The notes under the pieces were generated by a model that saw only the letters and a program-made list of their open reading frames with translations, was not told the origin of the DNA and made no database searches. A stretch of DNA of 64,000 nt, from IMG/VR virus record IMGVR_UViG_3300022821_000013, positions 29,251 to 93,250 of that record. One strand, written 5' to 3'. Positions 7,882 to 16,776 of the stretch are shown piece by piece. The stretch is from a virus. Positions within the stretch are counted from its first letter, which is position 1; the number at the start of each line of letters is the position of its first letter. A program made the position numbers and the translations under genes.

Positions 7882-8823
7882 TTATCCTTTTGTTAAAATT
7901 GATGAGAACATACTCATTATATTTATTTCTTTATCTAAAGAGAAATAATCTTGATATTGATATTGACCTATCAATATTATATTTGACATCATATCACCTG
8001 GTAGTGATTCGATGTTAGTTGATATATATTTGTATATATCATTAAAATTAGTTATTCTTTCGTCAGCTATAAATTGACGAATAGATTTTATTTTTTCAGT
8101 ATTAGACTTTGTAGACTTCATAATTGTTAATAATATATTAAGTTCATCTTTAGTCTTTTTATTCTTATTATTAAGTTTATATTCTCCAGATATACATTTA
8201 CTCTGTAACTCATTATACATAGATCTCATATCTGGATATGAATTATTAATTATATCAACTATACCATTAATTATATCTGGATTTTCAGAATCGTATTTTA
8301 TTGATTCATTATCCATAACATACATTAATCTAGCCATTATATCTTCTTTTGGAGTATCAACAATATCATATAATTTACATCTTGATTTTATAGATGGTAA
8401 TATTCTATCCGAATAATTACAAGTTAATAAAAATCTAGAACTATCACTATATGTTTCTATTATATAGTTTAATGATTCTTGTTGTTTAATTGGTACTCTA
8501 TGAAACTCTTCAAGTAATATTATTTTTAAGTCTTTCTCTGGAACAGATTGACAGAAAGGTAATATTTGGTTTCTTATAGCATCCATATTCATACTTTCAT
8601 TTGTACTAATAATTAAACTTTCGGCATCCAACTCATTTATTAACATTTTTGCTAATGCGGTCTTACCGATACCAGGTGTACCACATAATAACATATGTGG
8701 TATATCCTTGTGTTCAATCATATCACTTATATCTTGCTTGAAGTCATCAGAACAAACATAATCATTTATTGTGCGTGGTCTATACTTTTCAGCCCATATT
8801 TTTGTGTTATCTCTAAATATCAT
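7882..8823 (-). CDS. 44: Clamp loader large subunit, gp44-like AAA+ ATPase
   Basis: This 313-residue protein begins with WAEKYRPRTINDYV, the hallmark of clamp loader ATPases. Other elements are Walker A GTPGIGKT (residues 48-55), Walker B IILLEEFHR (101-109), sensor 1 LLTCNYSDRI, and the SRC motif with the arginine finger (SRCKLYDI, 147-154). It loads the sliding clamp at primer-template junctions in an ATP-dependent manner. Walker B reads LEEF rather than the usual hDEf/DEAD, a conservative D-to-E change at the first acidic position. It overlaps the phosphoesterase gene by 4 bases. Confidence 0.93.
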   Translation of the reverse strand: MIFRDNTKIWAEKYRPRTINDYVCSDDFKQDISDMIEHKDIPHMLLCGTPGIGKTALAKMLINELDAESLIISTNESMNMDAIRNQILPFCQSVPEKDLKIILLEEFHRVPIKQQESLNYIIETYSDSSRFLLTCNYSDRILPSIKSRCKLYDIVDTPKEDIMARLMYVMDNESIKYDSENPDIINGIVDIINNSYPDMRSMYNELQSKCISGEYKLNNKNKKTKDELNILLTIMKSTKSNTEKIKSIRQFIADERITNFNDIYKYISTNIESLPGDMMSNIILIGQYQYQDYFSLDKEINIMSMFSSILTKG

Positions 8824-10214
8824 TTATCTTCTAATATAATTGGTGTATATAAAGTTCTACCACGTTTACTATCAATAACAAATAGATTTTGTGATGGTGG
8901 TTCATACTCAGCCTTGATACTTACTGCGTATGGGTTATACCCTATCAAACAACCATTTAATATAAATCCCTTACCAATTAATGATTGGTGGAAGTGACCG
9001 AATACATCTAAATCGGCTCTAATAGATCTATTCCAAGCTGCAATAGCTTTGTTAATTGGAATAGTTGGTCCACCAACACCACCACCATATCTCATAAAGT
9101 GTCCATGATGAAAACGTGTTATAGTTCCATATATATCTAATATAGTATGATAACTTCGTTGTGCGTGGAATGTAACCATCTTATTAGATTTATAATGTTG
9201 TTCTAATACATAATACATATATTGTTCTAATGAATGCCCCAATTCAGTTGATATTCTTTGTTGTTTAGTCATTCTACCATGATTACCAGTAGAAGATACA
9301 ATCTCAATAGGCAATCCAGTATTAGCAAGTATATAGTCTATAGCACCTGCAATTCTATTTTGTACTTCTATTATAGCTTCGGTTGGCATTAATGAATTTG
9401 ATTCCATTAAATCATCATGAATATCACCAGTTATAAAGTCACCACCTAAATGGATAATTATTTTTTTGGTTTTATAAGGAACCTTAATCATATCAACCAT
9501 TCTACCTGTATCATGCATAAGACAATTAATACGTTTCTCTGCTATACCAAGATTAAACTCATTTAATCCATTTACAGAATGATAATGTACTGTTTCTTCT
9601 ATGTGCCAATCAGACCATTGCAATACAATTGCTGATTCACTACCCTTTATAATATTAGGAGTTGATTTGATTATTTTAGGTGTAAAGTTGTTAGATAGAG
9701 TATCTACCATTTTAGATTCAACTTTTAATTCTTCAATTTCACTTAATGCACGTTTATACTTTTCATTTAATAGTTTATTCTCTCTATCTTTATTTCTAAG
9801 TTTTATATCTACACCAGTATCAATTACAACCGTAGTGTTATCTTGTATACCTTCATCGATTTCATAATCGTTAAATATATCATCTAACTCTAACTCTGAA
9901 TCATCAATATCAATGATCTTGTTATTAATACACCAATTCTTAACTACTGTATAGGAAAGCCCATATTTAGTAGCTACTGATTGTATATCATTTGACTGTT
10001 GAGCTTCAGATATAACTTTGTTTTTAAATTTATCGGAATAATCACTAACTAGTTTGGGTCTATCTAAAAAACCCAAATCACATCTGGTTTCCCAATTTGG
10101 TATTGTGTGATCACCACCAATACCATATTTCTGTTTTAGTTCTTTATAACTTGCACCTGCACGTCTTTCAGCAACTATCCGTTTCTTAGCTTTATTAGAA
10201 TATTTCTTAGCCAT
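8820..10214 (-). CDS. Fusion of tandem helix-turn-helix domains with a calcineurin-like metallophosphoesterase
   Basis: This 464-residue protein starts with two transposase-like HTH units: residues about 1-45 (KAKKRIVAERRAGASYKEL...IPNW) and 55-100 (KFKNKVISEAQQSNDIQSVA...VKNW). An acidic segment and a coiled coil (about 140-170) follow. The C-terminal 265 residues are a metallophosphoesterase with SDWH (D202, H204), GGDFITGD (257-264), GNHGR (310-314), HHGH and FGHFH. Such enzymes hydrolyse phosphodiesters; relatives include SbcD/Mre11 nucleases. It is placed between sliding clamp and clamp loader genes, so a DNA-repair or end-processing role at the fork is plausible. It overlaps gene 44 by ATGA. 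Confidence 0.85.
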   Translation of the reverse strand: MAKKYSNKAKKRIVAERRAGASYKELKQKYGIGGDHTIPNWETRCDLGFLDRPKLVSDYSDKFKNKVISEAQQSNDIQSVATKYGLSYTVVKNWCINNKIIDIDDSELELDDIFNDYEIDEGIQDNTTVVIDTGVDIKLRNKDRENKLLNEKYKRALSEIEELKVESKMVDTLSNNFTPKIIKSTPNIIKGSESAIVLQWSDWHIEETVHYHSVNGLNEFNLGIAEKRINCLMHDTGRMVDMIKVPYKTKKIIIHLGGDFITGDIHDDLMESNSLMPTEAIIEVQNRIAGAIDYILANTGLPIEIVSSTGNHGRMTKQQRISTELGHSLEQYMYYVLEQHYKSNKMVTFHAQRSYHTILDIYGTITRFHHGHFMRYGGGVGGPTIPINKAIAAWNRSIRADLDVFGHFHQSLIGKGFILNGCLIGYNPYAVSIKAEYEPPSQNLFVIDSKRGRTLYTPIILEDK

Positions 10215-10229
10215 TAAAATGCCTTTTGT

Positions 10230-11018
10230 TTATTTATTAATTTTTAAAGGTGTCAATACATATTTTGCGTGTATATCAGAGTTTTCAAAATCAAAGAATA
10301 ATGCTGACATAGGAATATCATTTGATTGTGTTGCAATTGCATAATCTAAAATTACATCATCTGTTATTGATTTTCCCTGTTCCAATATCTTTAATAGATA
10401 TATAGGGTCATAAACATCAACATGATTATTCTTCTTTGGTACATTTGTATCTATAAATTCACAATCTAATCTCAACTCTACATTACCAGATAGATTTTCA
10501 CCTTCAAATTTCAGAATATTATATTCATCTCCATCTGAATTTGCAATTCTAACCGAAGTTGGCTTGAATATAGATATTAATTTAGAGTATGAATTAATAA
10601 AGTCATTGTTTAAATGACATGTTAATGTTGGAACTGGAATATTAACAATATCTCTAACGTCTTCATATTCTGAATTGCATCTAAATGATATTTTTCTTTT
10701 TGTGTCATTAGCATGTAAATATAATGGAATCCCATTATGATTGCCTTCAACCTTAAAGTTTATATCATCTTCCATTATAGATAGAGTTTTCTTCAATTCA
10801 TCTGCATTTTTTAAAATAACACCACCAGTCTCACCATTTATAAATGGATGTTTGAATATAGTTGTAGTTTTAAACTGTGTATGTGTTGGTGGTTGCATAG
10901 TAACTTTAACTCTGCTATCATCGTAATTCAACTTAAATGATAAATGTTGTTCATTTATCTTACCTAATAAAAAGGTATCTATGTATTTGACAAATACATC
11001 TCTCTTAACTGACATCAT
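10230..11018 (-). CDS. 45: DNA polymerase sliding clamp, gp45-like (by position and fold pattern)
   Basis: This 262-residue protein has no catalytic motif but shows the strand-rich, lysine-dotted pattern of a processivity clamp. It ends with SDIHAKYVLTPLKINK, resembling clamp C-termini that finish in '..yvLAPl'. It lies two genes upstream of the clamp loader, as 45-44-62 do in T4. T4 gp45 has 228 residues, so this is slightly longer. The first two codons are both ATG; GGAGG lies 4 bases before the second ATG (11015), so translation may begin at residue 2. It overlaps the methyltransferase remnant by 14 bases. Confidence 0.6.
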   Translation of the reverse strand: MMSVKRDVFVKYIDTFLLGKINEQHLSFKLNYDDSRVKVTMQPPTHTQFKTTTIFKHPFINGETGGVILKNADELKKTLSIMEDDINFKVEGNHNGIPLYLHANDTKRKISFRCNSEYEDVRDIVNIPVPTLTCHLNNDFINSYSKLISIFKPTSVRIANSDGDEYNILKFEGENLSGNVELRLDCEFIDTNVPKKNNHVDVYDPIYLLKILEQGKSITDDVILDYAIATQSNDIPMSALFFDFENSDIHAKYVLTPLKINK

Positions 11019-11337
11019 CCCTCCAAGGGTTAATAAAAATTTGATAAATTATATTCTTCTTCTTTTCTTTTTCTGTTTTCTTTATTACGTCAATTTCTTT
11101 TGGTTCAACTTTCTTATTTACAAATAACTCATGTTTGGATATTCTATCTTTGGTAGTATTAAAAGATTTTTCTTCTAATTCTATACCAATAAAATTTCTA
11201 TTTAGATTAGCACATACTATACCAGTTGTACCAATACCATAAGGTGGGTCGGTAACTACTGCATCAACTGAATTATCATTTAAAACCTTTAAAACTTTAA
11301 GACTATCGCCTTGTAACAATGTGTGTGTATTACTCAT
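11005..11337 (-). pseudogene. Internally deleted DNA methyltransferase remnant, frame still open
   Basis: This 110-residue product starts like a beta-class DNA methyltransferase, LLQGDSLKVLKVLNDNSVD then VVTDPPYG (motif IV). It jumps directly into the end of motif I, GTTGIVCANLNRNFIGIELE, and the following helix (TTKDRIS). The intervening target-recognition region and the first half of the SAM-binding loop (FxGS) are absent, so the product reads DPPYGIGTTG across the seam. A clean in-frame deletion of a longer gene is the simplest explanation. It cannot be a working methyltransferase. It directly follows a strong promoter (11367-11398), so it may persist as a leader cistron for the clamp gene. 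The lysine-rich C-terminus (KKTEKEKKKN) is not part of the family. Confidence 0.8.
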
Positions 11338-11366
11338 TAATTTCCATTATTACCTATATTATATTA

Positions 11367-11398
11367 CAAACTTACGAAAAAGAAATTACATTACCAAA
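11367..11398 (-). promoter_or_regulatory. Bacteroidota-type promoter for the clamp/clamp-loader operon
   Basis: On the minus strand TTTG (11395-11398), a 20-base spacer, and TAAGTTTG (11367-11374). This matches the Bacteroidota -33 TTTG / -7 TAnnTTTG consensus exactly. It begins two bases after the DNA polymerase stop and lies 30 bases before the ATG at 11337. One of five near-identical copies. Confidence 0.85.
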
Positions 11399-11400
11399 TT

Positions 11401-14148
11401 TTAATAAAAATCATTACAATTTACATTATCAGTTGGTAATCTCCAATTAGCCGTATCATATATAGCTGATAGCTTATTACTTAACTCACTATCGTATATC
11501 TTCTCTATATTAATATATGTTTTTATAAACTCCATAATCTTAGGGTATGGTGTCTCCATAGGATAACCAATAATACTAAGGTTAAATGGATTATGTTTTA
11601 AATATACATATTTAATCTTATCACCTTGTTTTATAGCTTGATACTTAAAATCAGCATCGAAGAACTTCAATAATCTATTATACCCCAAAGCAGCCTTAAC
11701 TGGTGCAGTAGCACCTTTTTGAAACACATATATAGTTTTGTCCAACTCTGGATCATCATATTGATCTAACGTCTTAACAGATGATATTTTCGATATATAT
11801 TCTAGATCATCAGCAGTTATAGAGTTCATCAAATCAATTATTAGTTTATCACATTTAGGTTTATCATTTTCAATTAACATTATATTCAATAACGTAGATA
11901 AATGGTCTTGGAATTTAACTGGAAATGAAGATCTAACAACTTCAATACCTTTAAAGTCAATTGGATTGGCTAAATCACGTTTTCCCTCACTATCAACTAC
12001 ATATTGTGCATATCTCTTCTTACCTAACCATAAACCACGTCTAGTTATTTTCTCACGGTTAAACTTCAATCTATTATTATTAGAATGTAATGCTGATTTT
12101 GAGAATATCTCTAATGAATCATTTATAGAATTACAATAATCTTCTGCTATATCTGATAATTTATCTAAGTCTTCTTCTTTGTATTCTGATGGGTGAAATG
12201 GTAGATAACTTGAATCGGTATCATTATAGATAATAACATCATCAAATGGTAAGTCGTGTTTTACAGAGTATAGTTTGTTGAATACATACGATGCATATTT
12301 AATAATATCTCTACCAGTAGATGTTACTGCACTTGCATTCTCCAAGTCATAAAATCTAAATGTTTCTAATCCTAACACACCATATATAGAGTTTAATAGG
12401 ATTTTTTGTACTAATTGTAATTTATCATAATATCGTTCCATATCATAATCACCGTCTTTTCTACAAGACTTCATCTTATCTTTATAATCTAAACGTTTAT
12501 CAAACCAATCAGATAATATTTCTGGTATTAGACCTATTTTATCAGTAGAATACATCATACCATTAGAAGCTATAGTATATTTATTTTCTAATATAAACTC
12601 TATAAATTCATCTTTAGTAACTTCAAATACTTCTTTATTTAGATTTTCAAGTCTAAGTATAGTATCATCATTTATATAACCAAAGTCATAATTAATCTTA
12701 TCAAAATCAACATCACCATCAACAAAGCGTGATATATACTTCATCAGATTGACTTCTTCCCAATTCAATATCTTACCTGCTTTAGTTTCAGGAGATATAT
12801 TCAACGTTATAATGATAGATGGGTATAATGACTGTAAATCTATAGAGAATAACCATTCATATATATTAGTCTCTGGTAATCTAACGTATGCACCCTCAAA
12901 TGCTAATTTTATTTCTACGTTCTCTTTGAATGGTTTGGTTATATGTTTATTTAGATAAAATACACCATCTTCATAGTTATGATATTCATATACATCTGCT
13001 TTCTTAACTCTAAATACCTTTAATAAGCCATTAGTTGGTATTCTATGTCTTACAGCATCACAATCTACATGTAACTCATTAAGTCCTATTGTATGAGCTT
13101 TATTAGATGTTATATTCATACGTGGTTTCTTATTAGGTGCTATTATGGATTTTCTATCCATATAACTCATAATAGCACCTTCGATAACAGATGATGAATG
13201 TTTGAATTGTTGATATGGTATATGTGATATATGACATATTCTACGTGTCAACTCCACAAAGTCCAACTTAGCATCTAACTCTTTTATTAACTTAACATCG
13301 ACTAAGTTATACTCTATGAATTTTTCAATGTCTTCTCTGAATAACGTATCTAAACTACCCTCATAATCTATCTTACCATGACCTAATTCATGTTTAGATA
13401 CATAGTCTAGTTTATAACTTGGTAACTCTGAATAGTTATAGTTCTTATATACAATCATATAGTCTAATGACGCTAAACCTGCTATATCAACATACTTATT
13501 TCTTTCGCTATATTTAACTATACCTATAGGACTTAATTTCTTTACCCAATTATACCCTAATATATTTTTAATTCTAAAATATAGGTATCTAATATCAAAG
13601 TTATCACTGTTCCAACCTAATATTATATGTGGGCTTATTTCAGACATTTTATTTATAAACGCCTTTAATAGATTAACATCATTATTATAAGATGTAACAA
13701 TTACATTAGCTTCTTTATCATACGAATGTTTATGTTCTGACACTACAAATACATAATATATATCTGATGTCTGGTCGTACAACGCAATTGACGTTATATA
13801 ATTATTGGCTTCTTCCGTTATCAACTGACCAGATACCATTTCAACCTCTATATCGACAATAACTGTCTTTATATTAGTTGATACATCATCACTAAAATTA
13901 TACAATTTAATTAATTGGTCTATATCAGGTGATAGATCCACTTGTAGATAATCATCCGAATTTCCATTGTAAGTTTTGGATGTTACAACTGGATGATCAC
14001 TAAACAGATATTTCAATTCTGTTTCTTCTTTTGGATCCTTAGCTAATCTAAAAAATTCGGAATCACGTTCAAAAGATACATATCCTTCAGTGTCATCCCA
14101 TAAATGATATAGATTTTCCTTTCTATCAAAGTATATAGATTGGTACAT
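11401..14148 (-). CDS. 43: Family B replicative DNA polymerase, gp43-like
   Basis: This 915-residue polymerase has the 3'-5' exonuclease motifs VIVDIEVEM (Exo I, D99/E101), GWNSDNFDI (Exo II) and YNLVDVKLI (Exo III). Polymerase motif A SIDLQSLYPS is near residue 433, motif B KILLNSIYGVLG near 583, and motif C YNDTDSSYL near 641. All catalytic acids are present, so it should be an active proofreading enzyme that works with the gp45 clamp. Length matches T4 gp43 (898). It is the last gene before the promoter at 11367. Confidence 0.97.
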   Translation of the reverse strand: MYQSIYFDRKENLYHLWDDTEGYVSFERDSEFFRLAKDPKEETELKYLFSDHPVVTSKTYNGNSDDYLQVDLSPDIDQLIKLYNFSDDVSTNIKTVIVDIEVEMVSGQLITEEANNYITSIALYDQTSDIYYVFVVSEHKHSYDKEANVIVTSYNNDVNLLKAFINKMSEISPHIILGWNSDNFDIRYLYFRIKNILGYNWVKKLSPIGIVKYSERNKYVDIAGLASLDYMIVYKNYNYSELPSYKLDYVSKHELGHGKIDYEGSLDTLFREDIEKFIEYNLVDVKLIKELDAKLDFVELTRRICHISHIPYQQFKHSSSVIEGAIMSYMDRKSIIAPNKKPRMNITSNKAHTIGLNELHVDCDAVRHRIPTNGLLKVFRVKKADVYEYHNYEDGVFYLNKHITKPFKENVEIKLAFEGAYVRLPETNIYEWLFSIDLQSLYPSIIITLNISPETKAGKILNWEEVNLMKYISRFVDGDVDFDKINYDFGYINDDTILRLENLNKEVFEVTKDEFIEFILENKYTIASNGMMYSTDKIGLIPEILSDWFDKRLDYKDKMKSCRKDGDYDMERYYDKLQLVQKILLNSIYGVLGLETFRFYDLENASAVTSTGRDIIKYASYVFNKLYSVKHDLPFDDVIIYNDTDSSYLPFHPSEYKEEDLDKLSDIAEDYCNSINDSLEIFSKSALHSNNNRLKFNREKITRRGLWLGKKRYAQYVVDSEGKRDLANPIDFKGIEVVRSSFPVKFQDHLSTLLNIMLIENDKPKCDKLIIDLMNSITADDLEYISKISSVKTLDQYDDPELDKTIYVFQKGATAPVKAALGYNRLLKFFDADFKYQAIKQGDKIKYVYLKHNPFNLSIIGYPMETPYPKIMEFIKTYINIEKIYDSELSNKLSAIYDTANWRLPTDNVNCNDFY

Positions 14149-14214
14149 TTATTGTATTTGTATTTGTATTGAATGTCATATATGATATGACTTAAAAACT
14201 AAAAAAACTAAAAA

Positions 14215-14643
14215 TTAAGATCCAGTAGAACCAAATCCACCATCACCACGTTCGCTATTAGATAATTCATCTACTTCGATTAAATTAATATCTTCTAACT
14301 TCTCAATTATCAATTGAGCTACTCTATCACCAACACCATATACATCGTATGGTGGGTAGGCATTTGTGTATTTAAACATTACGAATATCTCACCTGTATA
14401 ACCACAATCTATTATACCAGTTGAATTAGCTAACATCAAATCAGTCTTTGATATTGAACTTCTTGGATATATTTTACCAACATAACCTTCTGGTATTTCA
14501 ATTGACAACCCAGTACCACATTTAATACCTATATTAGTATCAATTACTGATGTTGCAACCATATCAAACCCAGCATCTGTTTTATGTGCTTTGGTTGGTA
14601 TTTGTGCGTATTCATTTAATCGTTTAAATTTAACATTTAACAT
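14215..14643 (-). CDS. dut: dUTPase (dUTP diphosphatase)
   Basis: This 142-residue trimeric-type dUTPase has all five motifs: DAGFDMVA (I), PRSSISKT (II), GIIDCGYTGEI (III), GDRVAQLII (IV) and the C-terminal GDGGFGSTGS (V). It converts dUTP to dUMP, keeping uracil out of phage DNA and providing dUMP for thymidylate synthesis. The start MLNVKFKRLN is at the expected place for the family. It is preceded by a hairpin terminator (14673-14701). Confidence 0.97.
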   Translation of the reverse strand: MLNVKFKRLNEYAQIPTKAHKTDAGFDMVATSVIDTNIGIKCGTGLSIEIPEGYVGKIYPRSSISKTDLMLANSTGIIDCGYTGEIFVMFKYTNAYPPYDVYGVGDRVAQLIIEKLEDINLIEVDELSNSERGDGGFGSTGS

Positions 14644-14672
14644 TTGAACCTTAGAATTAAATTAAAAATCAA

Positions 14673-14701
14673 GAATCACTACTATATATTAATAGTGATT
14701 C
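14673..14701 (-). terminator. Rho-independent-like hairpin
   Basis: A perfect 9-bp stem, GAATCACTA/TAGTGATTC with an 11-base loop, followed on the minus strand by TTGATTTTTAATTT. It ends transcription coming from the 66-residue gene before dUTPase. Confidence 0.75.
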
Positions 14702-14736
14702 CGTTACTTTTTCTCCACATGGAAGATAAGCTAAAA

Positions 14737-14937
14737 CTACTTAACTGAAAAATTAACATCATGTTTTTTCATTTGGTCTATTTTGACTGGAGTTAAATAT
14801 TGAACTATTGCTCCAACAACAAGCTCTGTTTCTGGATCAACTATAAAATTTATAGTCTTGTTATCAGATTCGTCCTTAACTGACACTGTAAGTTTGATGC
14901 CATTTATAGCACCTAACAATTCATAAATAATTTCCAT
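14737..14937 (-). CDS. Small hypothetical protein
   Basis: This 66-residue protein begins MEIIYELLGAINGIKLTV and has segments that look beta-rich (INFIVDPETELVVGAIVQYL). No motif, signal peptide or membrane segment was recognised. It is flanked by a terminator on each side (14955-14984 upstream and 14673-14701 downstream), so it is a single-gene unit whose promoter was not identified; read-through from upstream is possible. Confidence 0.6.
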   Translation of the reverse strand: MEIIYELLGAINGIKLTVSVKDESDNKTINFIVDPETELVVGAIVQYLTPVKIDQMKKHDVNFSVK

Positions 14938-14954
14938 TATTACCTTTTATTTAA

Positions 14955-14984
14955 AATGGGTAGTGGATTAAAATACTACCCATT
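14955..14984 (-). terminator. Terminator after the T9SS-sorted surface protein gene
   Basis: A perfect 10-bp stem AATGGGTAGT/ACTACCCATT with a 10-base loop, followed by TTAAATAAAAGG on the minus strand. It lies 8 bases after the stop codon at 14992. Confidence 0.85.
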
Positions 14985-14991
14985 ATTTTAT

Positions 14992-16548
14992 TTACATTGT
15001 AAATTTATAAACTGATGTTGTACCATCAAATTCAATTATAATCATAAAATACATACCACTATTATAACCTGATATGTCTATAGTTGGTTGTACAGAGTTA
15101 CCACTAACTTCATATACGACCTGTCCTATATAATTAGCTATATATAGATGTGATACTGTTCTTGGATTATCAATAGTAATTATACCATTGCTAATAGAAC
15201 TATATACACTTATATCTTGAATATTATTTTTATCTTCTATTTCAACACTTAAAGGTATATCCTTAATTAAAGTAACCAATATATTAACTGTATCTGGCTT
15301 AACGCTCTTTAAGCTATCAATAACAATAGCCATATCATCAATTACTTTATATAAACTATCTTCTTTACATTCATCTATAATAGTAACTAAACCAGTTTCA
15401 ACATTCAATTCCGTATATACATCATCAGTAACAAATTTGAACTTTAACGTTGAATCCATTGGATTAACTGTATATTTGTAATTAGTTTGTAATTGCCAAT
15501 TAGTATTTATTTTGGTAAATGTTTCTGATGAATTACGCTGAACATATACATATACATATCTAAAGTTAGTAGAATACGCCCAAGCAAACTCTATAACATC
15601 AGTAACTTTATATATACTTCCGATTGGACCAACTTCAAACCACTTGTATTGACTTTTGATTGTAACTTCATTTAACTTATAGCCCCACTCAGTATAAAAC
15701 TCTAATAATATAGTTTCATCTATACCAATTGAAGTTGTATATTCATATACAGATTGGTTATAAGGTATAATACCATACTCAACACCATCTTTATAAACTA
15801 CTATATGCGTATATTCTGATATTCTATTTGAGTTAATTAATAATTGTACTTTCTGACCATCTTTATAAGTTGATAGTTCAACTTCATTCTTATTGATTAC
15901 ATATAACTCTGCATTTACAAACGTAGCATTTTGTGTCTTTGCTATTGCATAATTAATACCGTCATAAGCAAGTCTAAATTTAACATCTTGCATAGCAAAT
16001 TCATTATGAACTGCTATAGTTTTAGATGCTACATCAACATCACCCAATCCAGTCCATGTACCTGATGCTAATTTATATTGTAGTTCTAATCTACTTGGAA
16101 CTGTACTAATATCAATATCCCAAGTTAAATAGAATATATCATCATACCAAATAGTATCTATGTTATTGAATGTACCTGATGCATAAATGACATTTATATC
16201 TACATCTGTAACGTCAGTTGGTAATATTGAGAATGTTCCAGAATTTCTATTTCCTGTGTGTATTCCAAGTTTACCATTTGAAATTAATCTATCGGGTATA
16301 TATTCTACCGATATAGTATTTGAGTTTCCCCAACCAAATGTATTAGATATTTTAGTCCATGTATTAGATGCTACATCTAACTCAGAAATATAAAAATCTG
16401 TTGGTGTGTTTGTTTCAATTACTTCTAATTGATATTCAACATCATAAAAATATTCCGATTTATTCGCTGTTTGTTGCTCGAACGTTTGTTCTGCATTTAC
16501 ATTGGTAGCGATTACCAGTAATAATGATAATATTAATTTGTTTATCAT
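14992..16548 (-). CDS. Secreted protein with Sec signal peptide and type IX secretion sorting domain
   Basis: This 518-residue protein starts with a clear signal peptide (MINKLILSLLLVIATNVNA, cleavage after A19). The middle is beta-rich, apparently of fibronectin/Ig-like repeats. The last ~75 residues fit a type A T9SS C-terminal sorting domain: ISVYSSISNGIITID, then LYIANYIGQVVYE, then IDISGYNSGMYFMIII and a final VYKFTM. In Bacteroidota this domain sends proteins across the outer membrane to the cell surface. The gene stands alone between two terminators (16613-16632 and 14955-14984), like a moron gene. A plausible role is changing the host surface, for example superinfection exclusion. A virion role is less likely given the secretion signals. 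Confidence 0.85.
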   Translation of the reverse strand: MINKLILSLLLVIATNVNAEQTFEQQTANKSEYFYDVEYQLEVIETNTPTDFYISELDVASNTWTKISNTFGWGNSNTISVEYIPDRLISNGKLGIHTGNRNSGTFSILPTDVTDVDINVIYASGTFNNIDTIWYDDIFYLTWDIDISTVPSRLELQYKLASGTWTGLGDVDVASKTIAVHNEFAMQDVKFRLAYDGINYAIAKTQNATFVNAELYVINKNEVELSTYKDGQKVQLLINSNRISEYTHIVVYKDGVEYGIIPYNQSVYEYTTSIGIDETILLEFYTEWGYKLNEVTIKSQYKWFEVGPIGSIYKVTDVIEFAWAYSTNFRYVYVYVQRNSSETFTKINTNWQLQTNYKYTVNPMDSTLKFKFVTDDVYTELNVETGLVTIIDECKEDSLYKVIDDMAIVIDSLKSVKPDTVNILVTLIKDIPLSVEIEDKNNIQDISVYSSISNGIITIDNPRTVSHLYIANYIGQVVYEVSGNSVQPTIDISGYNSGMYFMIIIEFDGTTSVYKFTM

Positions 16549-16612
16549 AACTAACCTAAAAATTTAACAACTATAAATAAATATAAGTTAAAATTTTAAT
16601 TCCTTTAAATAA

Positions 16613-16632
16613 AGCCGAGTTTTAAGTCGGCT
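16613..16632 (-). terminator. Terminator upstream of the T9SS protein gene
   Basis: A GC-rich stem AGCCGA/TCGGCT with an 8-base loop, followed by TTATTTAAAGG on the minus strand. It closes the small-gene unit that ends with the 34-residue frame and insulates the surface protein gene. Confidence 0.75.
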
Positions 16633-16641
16633 AATTTATAA

Positions 16642-16746
16642 TTAATCTTTCTTAATATTAAAAAACCTAAGTTTCCACCTTTTATTTTCGTATTGTGCTC
16701 CATAAATACCAAAAAGATATTCATCTGCATTCATCATAATCGCCAT
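16642..16746 (-). CDS. Very small hypothetical protein (34 residues)
   Basis: This open frame begins at ATG 16746, after AGGATGG, and ends at TAA 16642, just before the terminator at 16613-16632. The product starts MAIMMNADEYLFGIYGAQ and ends WKLRFFNIKKD. The acidic/aromatic N-terminus and basic C-terminus look protein-like, and the frame fills most of an otherwise empty 228-base gap. No homologue is known to me; the evidence is limited to position and composition. Confidence 0.45.
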   Translation of the reverse strand: MAIMMNADEYLFGIYGAQYENKRWKLRFFNIKKD

Positions 16747-16776
16747 TTACACCATCCTAATATTCATCAATAGATT

